Origin: Scalesia atractyloides
Taxonomy: Eukaryota > Streptophyta > Magnoliopsida > Asterales > Asteraceae
Assembly: GCA_947069175.1 (NCBI GenBank)
Contig: CAMTDV010000003.1
Coordinates: forward strand, 43,429,606-43,493,605
Direction: 5' to 3'
DNA length: 64,000 nt
Shown here: positions 11,793 through 24,028 of the stretch, piece by piece
Layout: each line of letters begins with the position of its first letter
Numbering within the stretch: the first letter of the stretch is position 1
Notes under the pieces: generated by a model
What the model was told of the DNA's origin: nothing
The model's input: only the letters and a program-made list of their open reading frames with translations
Databases searched by the model: none
Translations under genes and position numbers: made by a program

Positions 11793-13911
11793 ATGTCTGA
11801 GGAATTTTACAATGCGTTCGCCACGTCGGTCGTTACCACTACAACATCCCAAAACATCAATCTAGAGAATGAAATTGGAACAATGACAAAACCTCCAAAG
11901 CTTATGAATCTAGAAGACTTTGATAGTTGGAGTGAGAGGTTTATGAATTGGGTTCAAGCTAACCACTTTACTTGCTAGTTTGCTATCGATGCAAAATATA
12001 TCGCACCAGTTGGTGAAAATGGACTTGAAAAGACCCTTGCTCAATTCTCTGATGTTGAACGGGAAAGATTTATCAACGAAAAGAAAATGATGAACACTCT
12101 TCAGCAATCGCTTAAAGAAGACATCTTGGCTTTACTGCAACATGATGATGATGCGCAATCTTTATGGAATGCTCTTCGACTCAAATTTCAAGGCAGTGAT
12201 CAACTCAGCAAAAGCAAAAGGGCATTATTAAGCAAAGAGTTTGATGTAGTAACACTAATCAAAGGAGAAACGGTAAAGCAGCTGATTGAGCGATACTATC
12301 ATCTGGTGGTTCATATGAAGAGAATGGGAATTGTGAAGATAAATGAAGAGCTTGTTGATAAGCTAGCTGATTCTATACCACAAGGTGAATGGTCAACTCA
12401 CTTAACCATCTTGAAGAATGGAGTTGAATACAACAATTTCTCGCTGCCTCGCTTTATCGATAGATTGGAAGGTCATGAATTAGAGATCCAAAAGATGGCT
12501 AAAAACAAGACTGTTCAAGTGCAACAAGATGTTAATCTATATTTCAAAAACAGTTATGCTGCTCAAATCCAAGTGCCAAAGATTCAAACTGCTTTTAGTG
12601 CATATAGTTCACCGAGCACACCTCCAACTCAGCCAAGTGGTTTCCAATCATTCCCAACAGTTGATCCGAATACACCTTCAAGTAAACAATCTTCTTTTGG
12701 ATCTAATCAATATCAGAACAATCAAACCACTCCATCATCCAATGCAAGTCAAAGAGTTTTGCAATGCAATATTGCCGTTGACTTTCAGAATGCGCAAAAT
12801 TTTGAAGAAAAGATAGCAAAACAACATATGTCTCTACTTGCTTCAGTTCTTGAGTCATATGACAGTCTTCTTGCTTGAAAGATTGGAAATTCTGAAATGA
12901 CACGTGAAGACTACGATCAAATTGATCCAGTTGAAATGGAGTTGATAGATATAAAATGTTGTATGGCTTCAATCGTTCGACGTGCACAGAGATTTATGGA
13001 AATCACTGGTAAAGAAAATTTGGGAGGATTGGATGGAAAACTTGGATTTGATAAATCCAAATTTACTTGTTTCAAGTGTCAGGAGAAAGGTCACTTTAAA
13101 AGAGAATGTCCAAACCGAGAGGTTCAAGGAAATCATAATCCTTTCGCCGATGACAATTACAAAAAGAGCGATCTACCACAGACCGCAACGAAGACGAGAA
13201 TCATGCTGATTGAAGATAAGCAACCTGAAACTAAAGATAAGGCTTTGGTTGTTACACAAGAAGACGAAGGTTTTAATTGGAACAAGTTTATTTCGAAAGG
13301 AGAAAGCTTGGCATTGGTGGCTGAAATTATTGAGGAACCAGAAGAAGAATCAGAGGCATCATTTGATGAAGGACCTGAGGATGACGATTACTACTATCAT
13401 ACTTCATCAGAGGAAGAGGAGCTTTTGAATGGTCCATTCAAGCATCTTTTGCCTAACGATGTTTTAAAAACTTTTGCAGGATATTTCGCACCTACCCAAC
13501 ATTCAACAGATGAAGAGCAAAAGAAACCGGTTGAAGATGTCAAAGTGGATGAGAAAAAGGAATTACTGAAAGAAGACATCATTAAAGCGTGCATGGCGAA
13601 TGGAAATGAGGTAAACAAGTCATCTGAGAATGAAAAATCTTGTTTAAAGTGTGAAAAACCATGTGGTGAGTGTCTTGTAAAGGACAAAAGATTTGCTGAA
13701 TTGCAAAGTTTAACAGACAATTTGTTAAGCGATTACAAATCCACAAAGGAAGCTTATGACAAATTGAGTGCGTCTGTTAAACAATATAATAAAGCACTCA
13801 GAGAAAATGACGCAACACTTATGATGCTTAAAGCAACAATGATGGATAAACAAATGACAATTAATATTCATCTAAACACTATTGCTGAGCTTAAAAGTGA
13901 GCTTGAGAAAA
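11793..13911 (+). pseudogene. gag: Element B gag, N-terminal part, cut by element C
   Basis: One frame runs through this segment with only two stops, at 11976 (TAG) and 12876 (TGA). Residues after the start show the MTKPPKLMNLEDFDSW motif of UBN2-type copia Gag, followed by the helical capsid (MMNTLQQSLKEDI, SKSKRALLSKEFD). A zinc knuckle CFKCQEKGHFKREC lies at 13068-13109. A long acidic tail and a coiled coil (from about 13680) follow. The TAG that ends the frame at 13914-13916 is supplied by element C's LTR. Coding resumes in frame at 24742. Start 11793 is preferred to the upstream ATG at 11766 because homology begins close after it. Role: particle core and RNA packaging in the cytoplasm. 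Confidence 0.9.
13068..13109 (+). other. First CCHC zinc knuckle of element B Gag
   Basis: CX2CX4HX4C with all four ligands intact (CFKCQEKGHFKREC). It binds element RNA in related Gag proteins. A second knuckle lies about 450 codons later once element C is removed. Confidence 0.9.
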
Positions 13912-14619
13912 TGTAGGTCCACCTGCGGATGGTGTTAAACCAGTTCCTTGTTCATATGACACACACACAAGTGCGGAACCCAAATGTGCATGCAACCAAA
14001 GCAAAGTAAAGAACACAGGGTAACCAAAGATTCACTATCTTGATTAATGATTGAGAACAAGTACAACCATATACACACAATGCTCGTATGACTCAAACAA
14101 ACTTGTTGTGTTCTTGTGTCTTCGTCTTCAGAGATAACAATCTCTCTGGTCAGTCTAGCTAGCTTACTTTCACGCGCAAATCCTCTCTGACTAAGAAGTG
14201 CATGTCAGCTTATATAGTGTCCGTCTAGTTTCGTACGAATCACAAATCCAGACATACGGAACACACTATTTCACACGTGTCACAACTCCAGAATTGGTAC
14301 GAGTCAGTTTTTCGTACGAAATACATGTTTCGTACAAAACCACTCAGTGATTAACACGAAACCTCTGTTTCGTACGAATTTCTGACTCTCACAGAATCCT
14401 TTTTATTGGAGAACGTGTGTAGACTTGATGTTTCCAAGACTTATCAGTATGCACACATGCAACTGATTAACACAGACAAGCTATGATGTCATATTAGATC
14501 AGTATAGAAGGATATCTCGATCTATTCGACACGACCAAACCTATACAGACACTTGAGCAAAGACCGTACAATTACAACTGTAATTAAGAGCAAGCGACAG
14601 ACACAAAACTCTATCAACA
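13912..14619 (-). repeat. Element C 3' LTR (left copy)
   Basis: 708 bp, on the + strand beginning TGTAGGTCCACC and ending TATCAACA. It contains TTTCGTACGAA-type palindromes (14225-14380) and a minus-strand TATA box at about 14208-14217. Confidence 0.95.
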
Positions 14620-14633
14620 AACTCCCCCTTGGA
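14620..14633 (-). promoter_or_regulatory. Polypurine tract of element C
   Basis: In sense orientation the sequence is TCCAAGGGGGAGTT directly before the 3' LTR. It is shared to the base with the tracts of elements A and B. Confidence 0.9.
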
Positions 14634-14694
14634 TGTTGCTTGGTCTTCGGTCTTTGGTCTTCAGACTTTGGTCTTCACATAGAATGGTTTGGAG

Positions 14695-14717
14695 AATCAA
14701 CAAACTCCCCCTGAAGA
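14695..14717 (-). promoter_or_regulatory. Second, upstream polypurine tract of element C
   Basis: In sense orientation TTCAGGGGGAGTTTGTTGAT, about 80 bases before the main tract and repeating its GGGGGAGTTTGTTGA core. It looks like a duplicated tract with part of the LTR start, as described for Sireviruses. Confidence 0.7.
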
Positions 14718-16315
14718 TCTGCTATCTAATGATTAGAGTATCAGGTCTTCGAACTTCTAAGAAACTTCAATTCTTTCTTGATTCCTCTTCTGACTTGTCA
14801 GATTTCTTCGTTGCTGATCTTTGTTTACGTTCTTTTTGTATCAATCTGTACTCATAGACAAATATAATTAGAACACAAATTTCTCGGGGAATACACACGA
14901 AAACTTATCATAAATTCTTCATATGATTGTATTCCCTGAACGAGATACACACACTCGTATGAATTCCAGCAGCAGATTTGAGAAAAACAAGTGACCAAGT
15001 CAAATCAAATGACTAGGTTCATTCGTATGAGATACACACACTCAAACAAATTTCAGATTTTGAATTTCTTTGATGGATTACTTGTTGCAAGATACCTTTA
15101 TGAAGTTGCGATATCAAACAGATGGTTTTCTGGCGTATCTTGGTAGAAACTTTCGAGTATCAACTTTGGCTAACTTTCAAAAAGTAATTACATAAGCAAC
15201 TAAGTAAACTAGACATAAAAACTAAATATACAAATTAACTATATATCTATTTAACAATCTTTGTCGAGTTTCAAGGTAAAGGAATCATAGCAGCATTGTA
15301 ATCTTTGTCAAAAATGATATTTGGTTTTAAACTTTCAAATTAAACAGATAAGTATTCAACTATGATTATCGGTATTGTTGTCCACGTAAGCTCAGACTTA
15401 TCAGATGTACTCATGATTAGGAGATATGAATTATACATACTAGCCGGTGTTCAACCACATCACGACACATTCCCGTATCAAGATATGCACGAGAGAAAAT
15501 CTTACCGGTGAGTATACTGCTTTATCATATGTTTTGACGTATATGAATGATGTGAGATACTCACTTATTTTTTATTGAAAACAAGCCCTTTGTGATTTAA
15601 TCACTTATTGATGAGGAACTTGAATTTCATATGCATGCATGGCACAGGAATAAGTCCGTGAACAGGTTAGTACCATCGTACCGACAAAGAGACGAACTTA
15701 GCTCCCGCATAAAACTGAGATATTTTATCACTTATTTTGGGGATGTGATATTTTTCTCACTTATTTGAGGGTCGTATGCAGTATGTACACGTATGTATGA
15801 TATCATGGAAGTTCTAGACTTGCGTCACCGTTATTTTTCGGTAAAAGATGCAACCATGATACCCAGATGATAAGCCAGCATAAAGACCGTATATCTCAGA
15901 ACCTCGGCACATCAAATAAAATTTCGGTACCAAGACCATATGCCAATGAATGCTTCACACAGGGCGTTCGGTCTGTTAGGTTTATATCAACCTGCACATT
16001 TTAGTATGATTGTGAGCCTACCGATACATCATTAGTAAAGCTACTTATCAATCTACTTTTTATGCTTTTAACCATTTCTGATAGATTTACCGGTGAATTT
16101 CATCATCTTCAACTTATCTAAGAAACTCATTTTTTATTTTTCTAATGTTTTTGTATTTTTCTGAAATTTTCTCCCCCTTAAACAAAGAAGGTAAATAAAA
16201 GACATATTTTTGTATTTTCTTGAAATTTACTCCCCCTAAAATATAAAACTGAAAATCTTTTTGTAGTTTAAAATTTTTAGAAATGTATAGACAAAAATAG
16301 TTAGCCATGGTTGAG
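14718..16315 (-). other. Element C spacer between pol and the 3' LTR
   Basis: No gene is supported. In sense orientation it begins after the pol stop and carries two further purine tracts (16168-16181 and 16228-16243, TAGGGGGAGTA type). It also contains a version of the ACGATGGTACTAACCTG segment shared with the A and B spacers (about 15660-15690). The ORFs at 14633-14857 and 16114-16308 are not convincing. Confidence 0.65.
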
Positions 16316-17326
16316 TTACTCGGGCTTCACCTTGATGCCATTGACCAAAAGTAGATAATCAAAACGTGATTTATCAAAGGCTTTGGTAAAAAGGTCAGAA
16401 CGTTGGTGATCAGTGTGGATTTTAACAACATCGATAAGTCTCTTTTCATAATAATCTCGTATGAAATGATACTTAATCTCAATGTGTTTTGTTTTTGAAT
16501 GTTGTACAGGATTCCGAGTGATCTGTAAAGCAACTTCATTATCAACAAAAATAGGAGTAGTAAGAAATTCAAAACCGTAGTCGTGCATTTGCTGTTGAAT
16601 CCATAGAACTTGAGAGCAGCAACTAGAAGCCGATATATACTCAGCCTCACATGTTGATATAGCTACACAAGTCTGCTTTTTGCATTGCCACGTGCCTAGG
16701 CGATTTCCCAAGAACTGATATCCTGCTATTGTTGACTTTGCATCGATTTTGCAACCGCCATGATCAGAATCACTGAATGCTGTCAGATCAAATTTATCAT
16801 CCTTAGGGTACCACAGAGCAGTGTCAGAATGACCCTTTAGATAACGAGAGATCCTTTTCACAACCATCAAATGAGAAACCTTTGGACTAGACTGATAGCG
16901 CGCCAGAAGGCATGTTGGGTACATTATGTCGGGTCTTGAAGCAGTAAGATACATGAGAGATCCGTTCATAGCATGATAGAGAGATGGTTCTACATGTTCA
17001 CCCATTCCATCTGGAGTAATCCCGTGATTTTGAGCTAATGGAGTTCCCAAAGGCTTTGAGTCATCCATCTGAAATCGCTTGTGAATATCTCCGACATACT
17101 TTGTTTGATGGATAAAAATCCCTTCTTTTGATTGCTGAACCTGCAAACCTAAAAAGAAAGTTATTTCTCCCATAGCGCTCATCTCGAACTTCTCCTGCAT
17201 AACCTGTTTGAATTCTTTGCACATGCGAGTGTTAGTAGACCCAAATATAATATCATCAACATAAACCTGTACTAGCAGCAAGTCCTTGTCCTGTTCCTTG
17301 GTGAAGAGAGTACAGTCGATCAGGCC
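16316..17326 (-). pseudogene. pol: Element C RT C-terminal half and RNase H
   Basis: An open frame of 321 codons (17281 to 16316) begins just before the catalytic YVDDIIFG motif of copia RT. It continues through the thumb/connection (SLMYLTASRPDIMYP, RYLKG) into RNase H (FSDSDHGGCKIDAKSTIAGY, WQCKKQTCVAISTCEAEY, VDNEVALQI, KHIEIKYHFIRD). Active-site Asp and Glu residues are present. It ends with a stop 27 codons after FTKAFDK, a normal copia terminus. A break at 17282-17326 separates it from the N-terminal half of RT. Role: reverse transcription and removal of the RNA template inside the particle. Confidence 0.95.
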
Positions 17327-17971
17327 TCATCGAAAACCATTATTCAACAGATAGGTAAACAACGTTTCATACCAAGCCCTCGGAGCTTGATGAAGACCAT
17401 ATAATGCCTTGTTGAGAAGCCAAACCTTGTCAGGATGGAGAGGATCTTCAATACCTGGCGGTTGCTCAACATATACTTCCTCTTCTACCACACCATGAAG
17501 AAATGCACTCTTCAGATCCATCTGATAAACGGTAAACTTCTTGAAGGACGCATAAGCCAAAATGATTCTTATGGCCTCAAGTCGTGCAACTGGTGCATAA
17601 ACTTCATTATAATCGATCCCTTCGACGTGATTAAAACCTTGAACAACCAATTGCGCTTTGTTTCTCACAACAACACCTCGGTCAGGCCTGTCAACCAATT
17701 TCCAAAAGCCTAACTTCTGAAACTGCTGAAGTTCTTCCTGCATGGCTTCAACCCACGAGTCTTCTTTCATTGCCTCCTTCCAAGATTTTGGTTTTACTTG
17801 GCACACATAGCAGGCAAAAGACCAATCATTCAGACCACCAGATTCACTGATTTCAAAATACAATCCAGCATTCTGGTTGTTTCGAAGCTGATTACGAGTC
17901 TTTACACGACTCTGGACATCTCCAATAATATTCTGCTGAGGATGGATATTATGAATACGAGTTTCTAGCAC
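17327..17971 (-). pseudogene. pol: Element C RT N-terminal half
   Basis: Copia RT fingers/palm: WKEAMKEDSWVEAMQEEL, ARLEAIRIILAYASF, VYQMDLKSAFLHG, VWLLNKALYGLHQAPRAWYE. The first catalytic Asp (QMDLKSAFL) is intact. Between VDRP and DRGVVVRNK about 20 residues normally present are missing in frame, removing the TKWVF-type strand. The frame ends at 17327 and coding resumes in another frame at 17281. The stretch before the RT core is a low-conservation linker. Confidence 0.92.
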
Positions 17972-18467
17972 ATCAGGAACTCAAGAATTTATACCCAAAT
18001 TGTTGATATTCAGATCAACAGTTAAATCGAGAGCTGGATTTGATGACGTTGTAGATGCCTGACCTTCAGTCGTTCTTTTGAGGTTGAATATTTGACGTAT
18101 CATTTGAAAATCCAGGAACGACACCAGAGGTAGCTTCATTAGCATCGTGAAACTCATCTTCTTCTGATGAAACATTATAATCCGCAGCGTCTTCGAATTC
18201 CTCATTTTGAACAAGATTGTTAACCGAAGTCGATACTTGAGGGTTAACAATAATTGGTCGAACTAATGACGAGTCTACTGCAGTATCACTTTCCAATAAC
18301 ATCTGAGCAGAAGTTGTTGCATCATCAAAAGTTGGCAGATTAAAGGAGTCAAATAGCCCATCGTAGTCAAATATCCAAGGAGCACCCGGAGCTCTAACTG
18401 CTTCTATATATCTCAAAACCTTGACTTCACCCCATTCTTGATCTTCGAAGACAAATTCCACACCCAA
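17972..18467 (-). pseudogene. Element C integrase to RT linker
   Basis: The frame 18467-18066 encodes an acidic, Ser-rich, poorly conserved segment (ASSEEDEFHDANEA type). It matches the position of the variable linker between the integrase C-terminal domain and RT in copia polyproteins. Its beginning (FEDQEWGEVKVLRY) follows the GYASPNF part of integrase after a frameshift. No catalytic feature is expected. Confidence 0.7.
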
Positions 18468-18909
18468 AAATTAGGAGAAGCATATCCAAGAAAGAAAACT
18501 TCGATAGCCTTGGGACCAAACTTTCCATGTGGGTCGATCATAGTGCGTGGAGATCCAAAAGGTTCTAAGAAAGAAATATCTGGTTTCCTTTTATGTAACA
18601 ACTCAAAACATGTCTTCCCATGTCTCTTCACCGTTAGAACTCTATTCATTGTGTAGCATGCAGTAGCAACAGCTTCTCCTCAAAATTGAACAGGAAGTTC
18701 TGATTCTACTAACATGGTTCTTGCAGTTTCAATAAGAGTTCGATTTTTCCTCTCAGCAACGCCATTTTGTTGTGGAGTGTATCGAGAACTGTACTCATGC
18801 AGAATACACTTTGAAGAACCGTACTTGTCCATAACTTGATTCTTGAATTCCGTGCCATTGTCGCTTCTGATTCTCCTTACCTTCAGATTGTACAAATTTT
18901 CCAGCAGAG
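18413..18909 (-). pseudogene. pol: Element C integrase catalytic core, C-terminal part
   Basis: Two frames (18895-18680 and 18649-18413) carry the second and third members of the DDE triad: Asp in RRIRSDNGTEFKN and Glu in NGVAERKNRTLIE. FELLHKRKPDISFLEPFG and GYASPN, usual for copia integrase, follow. A stop near 18678 and a frameshift near 18900 break the gene. Integrase would join element DNA to chromosomal DNA in the nucleus. Confidence 0.93.
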
Positions 18910-19707
18910 TCAGGAAATTCTTGAGGATAGTAGGAACTCACTCTTGTGTGGCAGCATGTTTACCCTTGAGAATCTGGAATAGTCATCAGTAACTACCAGA
19001 CAATAAGAATCACCAAAGGTTGTCTTGTGTTTCATAGGTCTAAAGAGGTCCATATGAAGACGTTCCAGTGGCATATTCACAGTATTGATCTTCTTCATGG
19101 GATGGGATTTTCTCGCTTGCTTTCCTTTCTGGCATGATACACAAACATCTTGAAGATGAAAATTCTTCACTGGTACACCATTCACTAGATTGTTCTTCAC
19201 CAGATAGTTCATTTTCCTCAGGTGAATGTGTCCCATACGTCTATGCCAAGATATTGATTCCTTCTCGGTGGCTTTGGAGACAAAACATGTGACTTGTGCA
19301 GATGTTGTAATAGCTTGGCTCATATCAAGAATATACAAATCATTAATTCTTGGAGCCGACAGGAGAATCCATTCCTTGGGGATCTTGAATCCAGGCTTCA
19401 GCACATAACATCCGACATCATCAAAATGTACCGTGAACTTCTTATCGCAGATTTGAGAAACGCTAAGAAGATTGTGATCAATTTGCCGCACATAATTGAT
19501 CTTGTCTAAGCTCACAACACCATTGGAGACCATTCCTTCTCCAGTGATGTATCCACCTTTGTCACCAGCAAAAGAAACATAACCACCCCTTACGCTTTTC
19601 GCATCATATAGGAGCCACAAGTCGCCCGTCATGTGCCTTGATGCTCCACTGTCAACAATCCAATGACTGTTTACAGTTCCTCCGGGAACACCTTGCACAT
19701 TACACAA
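18910..19707 (-). pseudogene. pol: Element C protease and integrase N-terminus
   Basis: The frame opens with the aspartic protease site (HWIVDSGASRHMTG), with the DSG triad intact. The pre-integrase region follows with SISWHRRMGHIHLRKM, then the HHCC zinc site of integrase (Cys pair CVSCQKGKQ) and the first catalytic Asp in LERLHMDLFRP. Protease would cleave the Gag-Pol precursor. The frame shifts after DDYSRFSR, so the rest of integrase is not joined. Confidence 0.95.
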
Positions 19708-20577
19708 ACAAGATTAGTTTAAGATGTGGACCCAAGCCTTAGTGCTCTTGGGTCGTCCCTTATCATCGAGAAATGTAATCTCAATTTCTTGATGATTAAC
19801 AAACTGAGAGACTCCTTTTGAACCATTACTGGTCTTCTGTTTCCAAGATCCTTGTTTATTACCAGATTTACTATTATTTATAGTTTTAACAGTGTCTGGT
19901 TTTATTGACTTGGAAGATCTTTGATCCTTTTTCGAAGAATCCGATTTTAAAGCTTTCTCAACTGCTTTTACTTGTTTATGTTTTTGTTTCTCTTTTTTAT
20001 CTTTAATAATTCTTTTATCTTGTGTCGAAGAAACAGATTTACATTTTCAAGTTGGTTCATAGGGGTTTTCTCTATACATCTTGATATTGCAGGATTTTGA
20101 CAATCCTTTATAATGTGGCCAAATTCTCCACATTTGAAACATGTTCTCCTTTCAACAAAACTAGGAGATCGTGTTTCTTAGCTTGATGTTGAACTTGTGG
20201 ATCCTGATGTACTGGGTTCATTTTCATTGCATCCATCAGTGTGTTGGGTGTAATTGTTTTGACTATTTCTTTTCAAAATCTTAACTTTCTTTACAAAATC
20301 GACATTAGATTTTCACTGAAAGGTTTCGACTTTATCGGTACCTTTAGAACTCACAAATTTAACAGTTTTAGCCTTTTTCTGGTCGAGAGCCTTTTGCTTC
20401 AACCTTCGGTTGAGAAAGTATAGACTTTTCAACTCGCTTCCATTGTTTTTCTTTTGAAGCGGATAATGGTTGTGTTTTGGTGGGCTTTTCCCTTTCTAAA
20501 GGTTTGGTTGTTGATTTTTCAAAAACCTGATCTATAGAGATTGGATTTACGTTTTTAATCGGAAAATCTTTGTTTGA
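19708..20577 (-). pseudogene. gag: Element C Gag C-terminal region with second zinc knuckle
   Basis: Broken frames between the coiled-coil segment and protease. A second CCHC knuckle (CFKCGEFGHIIKDC in sense) lies near 20095-20140, followed by a very Lys/Ser-rich tract toward the protease. Element B has the same second knuckle at about 25561. Several stops interrupt it. Confidence 0.8.
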
Positions 20578-21353
20578 TTAGATTTTCTTATCTCCAACCA
20601 AAGTATACAACACATTATCTACTTCTTGTGTAGACACACTTGTCTTCGCATATTTCTTAGGAACAGTCTCTTGATTCTCAACAGATTGAGTACTAGGAGT
20701 AGCAGACGATTCTACTCTTTTCCTTTCATTAAGAGGCTGATCCTGATCATCATTTCTTGATTCATCATCTGATGTATCATCCTCTTCTTCATCAGACGAT
20801 GAACTTTCTGGCTTGCTTGGTTCTTGAGAGGAATTACCTAGTTTGAACTCTAACCCTACTGCGAATTCCTTAGGATTCAAAGTTACAAAGGGTTCAAAAC
20901 GAGGCATCTCCTCTTCATCAGGCATTTTGGTATAGTTGTGTTTCATTGGGGGTGCACACGACTTATACCCTATGCATTGAGCATCTCCCTTTAGTTTTTG
21001 AACTACAATAATATGATCAAGCACATATTGGGAGTTAGAATAACTTTCCAATTTGCGTTTGATTGAATCATATTCGCATTTGGCAATGGCTAACTCTTTC
21101 TTTGTTTCTTCTAGGAGATTAATGTAGTTATTAATTCCTGTCTGTTTATTCAAAACGGTTTTTGTCAATTCAGAAACACTTTTCTTAAGGGTTTCTATTA
21201 CAGATTTGAATTCTTTTTCATTTCTAGTTAGCGCCAAATTCGTCTCTTTTAATTTTGATAGTTCAACAACTAAATTATGATTATGACTGTTGATGGTTTC
21301 ATATTTTATTTTCAACTCAACACAGTCATTGCAAACAATAGGAGGGTCATAAT
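20578..21353 (-). pseudogene. gag: Element C Gag coiled coil and acidic region
   Basis: The frame 21315-20578 (245 codons) begins with about 110 residues of heptad-like Leu/Lys/Glu sequence (ELSKLKETNLALTRNEKEFK), a likely coiled coil. An acidic Ser-rich stretch (SSSSDEEEDDTSDDE) follows. Element B has an equivalent coiled coil right at the C insertion site. Long Gag proteins with a central coiled coil are a Sirevirus trait from family knowledge. Confidence 0.8.
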
Positions 21354-23334
21354 TTACCTGTTTGAAGAACCTTCAACATTTGCCATGAAGGCAGTGTGAT
21401 GAAGAAAAGTTGCATCATCTGTAGAGAGTGCCTCTGTCTCTTTTTCCACAGCTTCTGCATTCCTCGTCATTCTTACCTTTTCACTCTTCAACATCTCAGC
21501 TTCACTTAGCAACTCTTCAACCTCAGCTTCACTTCCTTTCTTCACATCAGATCAGACTCATAACCATCTGAACTTGAACATTCTTCATCAGAACTACCAG
21601 CATCCCAAGATGTATCATCATTATTTGATATTGATGTTGTGATCATGCTTGATTTGATCCACGATCTTCGCATAGCATGCAGTTCTTCCGTTGTTCTCGG
21701 TTCCCAACTGTACTGACCAATCGCATCCTTCATCAGACTGAACTACCATAGCTCTGTGCGTGTTTGAAGGTCCTGATTGATTGGTGTTGTCAGAGTTGCC
21801 AACAGCTACTATTCTTCTTTCGTGGTTGTACTGTGTTGTGTTGGATGGTTGAGACTTATTACGAAAGTGACCTCTTTGTTGGGTCTTGTGCATTCCCGCT
21901 TAAAGTGACCTCTTTCTCCACAGTTGAAGCAAGTGACGGCGGTTTTGTCAAAGCCATATTTTGTGTCCTTCTTGCTTTCAAAACTGGTTCTCCCCGTTCT
22001 TCTCATATAATCCTTCACTCTTCTCGTAGCACTTGCAAATGCCCACTTGATGTCCATCAGCTCCATTTCATCTCGGTCAATTAGCTCGTAGTCTTCGTTC
22101 GTCAAATTGATGTTCCCTATTTGACCTGCAACTAAACCACAATACGCACTGACCATGGTATTTAGAAGTTCCGCATGTTCCTGTGCAACCTCTACGTTGA
22201 TTTTGGAGAGATTTGACGTGTCAAGTTTGACAGTGTTGGGATTTACCGAATGACTGTTGCTTCCATCGAAAGCTTGTTGAGGAGCTTGCTGTGGAGCTTT
22301 ATACGCTAAATCCCTTGGCTGTGGAAGAAGGCTTTCCGATCAAACGTTTGCCCATAGGCTTGATTACTCGAACTTGTAGACTGACTTGATTAAACTTGTT
22401 AGGGTAGGAAAGGGTTCACGTTTAACACAAACGCGGTTTGTAGCTTCGGTTGCTGACTTGAGCTTGTATCTGCATTTATACCGCCAAAATACATTTCAGG
22501 GTTTTGTGGAGCAGAGACTCGTTGTGCCTTCCGGAGTTCTTCTTCATTTTTGTTCTCCAGTTTCTGCATAAATTCATAAATACTTATTGAGTCCAAAACA
22601 CCTGTATGTTTTAATAGATCAATAAATTGACCCCATTTTGGAGGTAAAGCATCAGCAAATCGCATCACAATTTCTTGTGGTGCTGCTAACACTTTAAAAC
22701 GAGTACATTTCGCTGAGAAGATGATAAAACCGAGTGGTCATATCATTCAAGGTTTCGTTATCCATGAACATGAAACCTTCAAACTCTTTCTTGAGCAGAT
22801 CATGACGAATCTTCCTGGTAGCAGCGTTACCTTCACCTCTTGCTTCCAAAGTGTCCCACAAATTTTTGTTGTAGTACAATACACAAACTAATGATAATTG
22901 TCTTTATGGAGAGCTTGTGTGGGGATAGCAAATGCCTTTTTCTCTAGATTGTAAGCTTTCTTGTCACTTTCGACTAGATTGGCCAATGTGGTTGGATTTG
23001 ATCCAGCTTCTTCAAGTGCTTCATTTTAGGGGGTAGTGAAACACATCCACAATTCTGTGTTGTGTCCAAGAACGTATGTATGAAAACGACTTTTCCAGGA
23101 AGGATAATCGTTCATATGATTTAGCTTTGGTGGAGGTTTGTTACTCCCAGTTTCATTTTCACTCATTAACAGAGTTTGGATGCTTTGATTTTGATTCGCA
23201 ACACACGCCCATGGATTTGCAAAGATCATTGCTGTATGTTGAGGCATCAAAGATTTTACCCATGATGTTGCGGAGCTTTGCGAAGAGTCCTGATTTGAGC
23301 TTGAACAACTCCAATCCCACGGGTTAGAACTCAT
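21354..23334 (-). pseudogene. gag: Element C gag N-terminal region (capsid and first zinc knuckle)
   Basis: The start is placed at 23334 (MSSNPWDW). The frame breaks near 23026 and again at about 22880, 22693 and 22400. Pieces show the PPPKLNHMNDYPSWKSRF motif, the UBN2 capsid (LWDTLEARGEG, LLKKEFEGF) and the first knuckle CFNCGERGHFKREC (about 21930-21970). Acidic segments follow to 21354. The capsid differs clearly from A and B, which are closer to each other. Confidence 0.9.
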
Positions 23335-24009
23335 TATATTTTCTTGTTTCACGAAAATTTAAAGGTTTCGAAGTTTCACGATTATAATTACCTTTTAAAA
23401 ATTCGTAGATCTGAAAATATGACAAATTCTTAAAATCACAAAGCTTTGAAAAGCACGAAAAACAAACAAAAACCAAAGTTATTCGCACGGAACTAATTTC
23501 GTGCGGATAACACCCTGTTTCGTACGAACCACACAGTTTCGTGCGAAACAGTTGTTTTGTGCGAGACAAAGTGTTTTCGTGTGAATCAGATGTTCGCACT
23601 AAACTTTTCAATCGCACCAAAAGTTTGTTCAGCGTTTTTTAGAGGAATCTTTTCAGAAATGGTTTAGTGAGAAATTTCCTTTCTTGTTTAGACCTGCTTT
23701 TTCAAAAATACTTTTGTCTTACCCACTTTTAGTAAAAACACAGATTTTTAACAGTCCAAGTCAAGACCCAAGTCAGAAAATGTCAACCCTACCAAAACTA
23801 ATCAGATTCAAATTTTTGCAGATTTCTTCTTCAAGGGTGTTCTTCAGAAAAATTTTACCATAAAATTTTCTGCATACAACAGATTTTAACCTAGTTTTAA
23901 GTTAGTTTACTGTCCAAAACTTATGTTTTCTGCTGGAGGCTCAAGAACACTTCAGAAATCTTCAAACTAGCTCAGACACAACTAAGCCCGGTTTTCAACA
24001 AGGAAAGAG
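23335..24009 (-). promoter_or_regulatory. Element C leader
   Basis: Non-coding leader between primer site and gag start. The 23480-23620 part is rich in TTCG(C/T)ACGAA palindromes, as in the leaders of A and B. No gene is seen. Confidence 0.55.
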
Positions 24010-24026
24010 CCAAAGCTCTTATACCA
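24010..24026 (-). promoter_or_regulatory. Primer binding site of element C
   Basis: In sense orientation TGGTATAAGAGCTTTGG, two bases after the 5' LTR. It departs from the usual initiator-Met site (TGGTATCAGAGC) at one base in the first twelve, and more after. Confidence 0.8.
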
Positions 24027-24028
24027 CT

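Noticed and set aside
17435..19509. Plus-strand ORFs across element C pol
   Set aside because: Shadows of the minus-strand RT and integrase coding.
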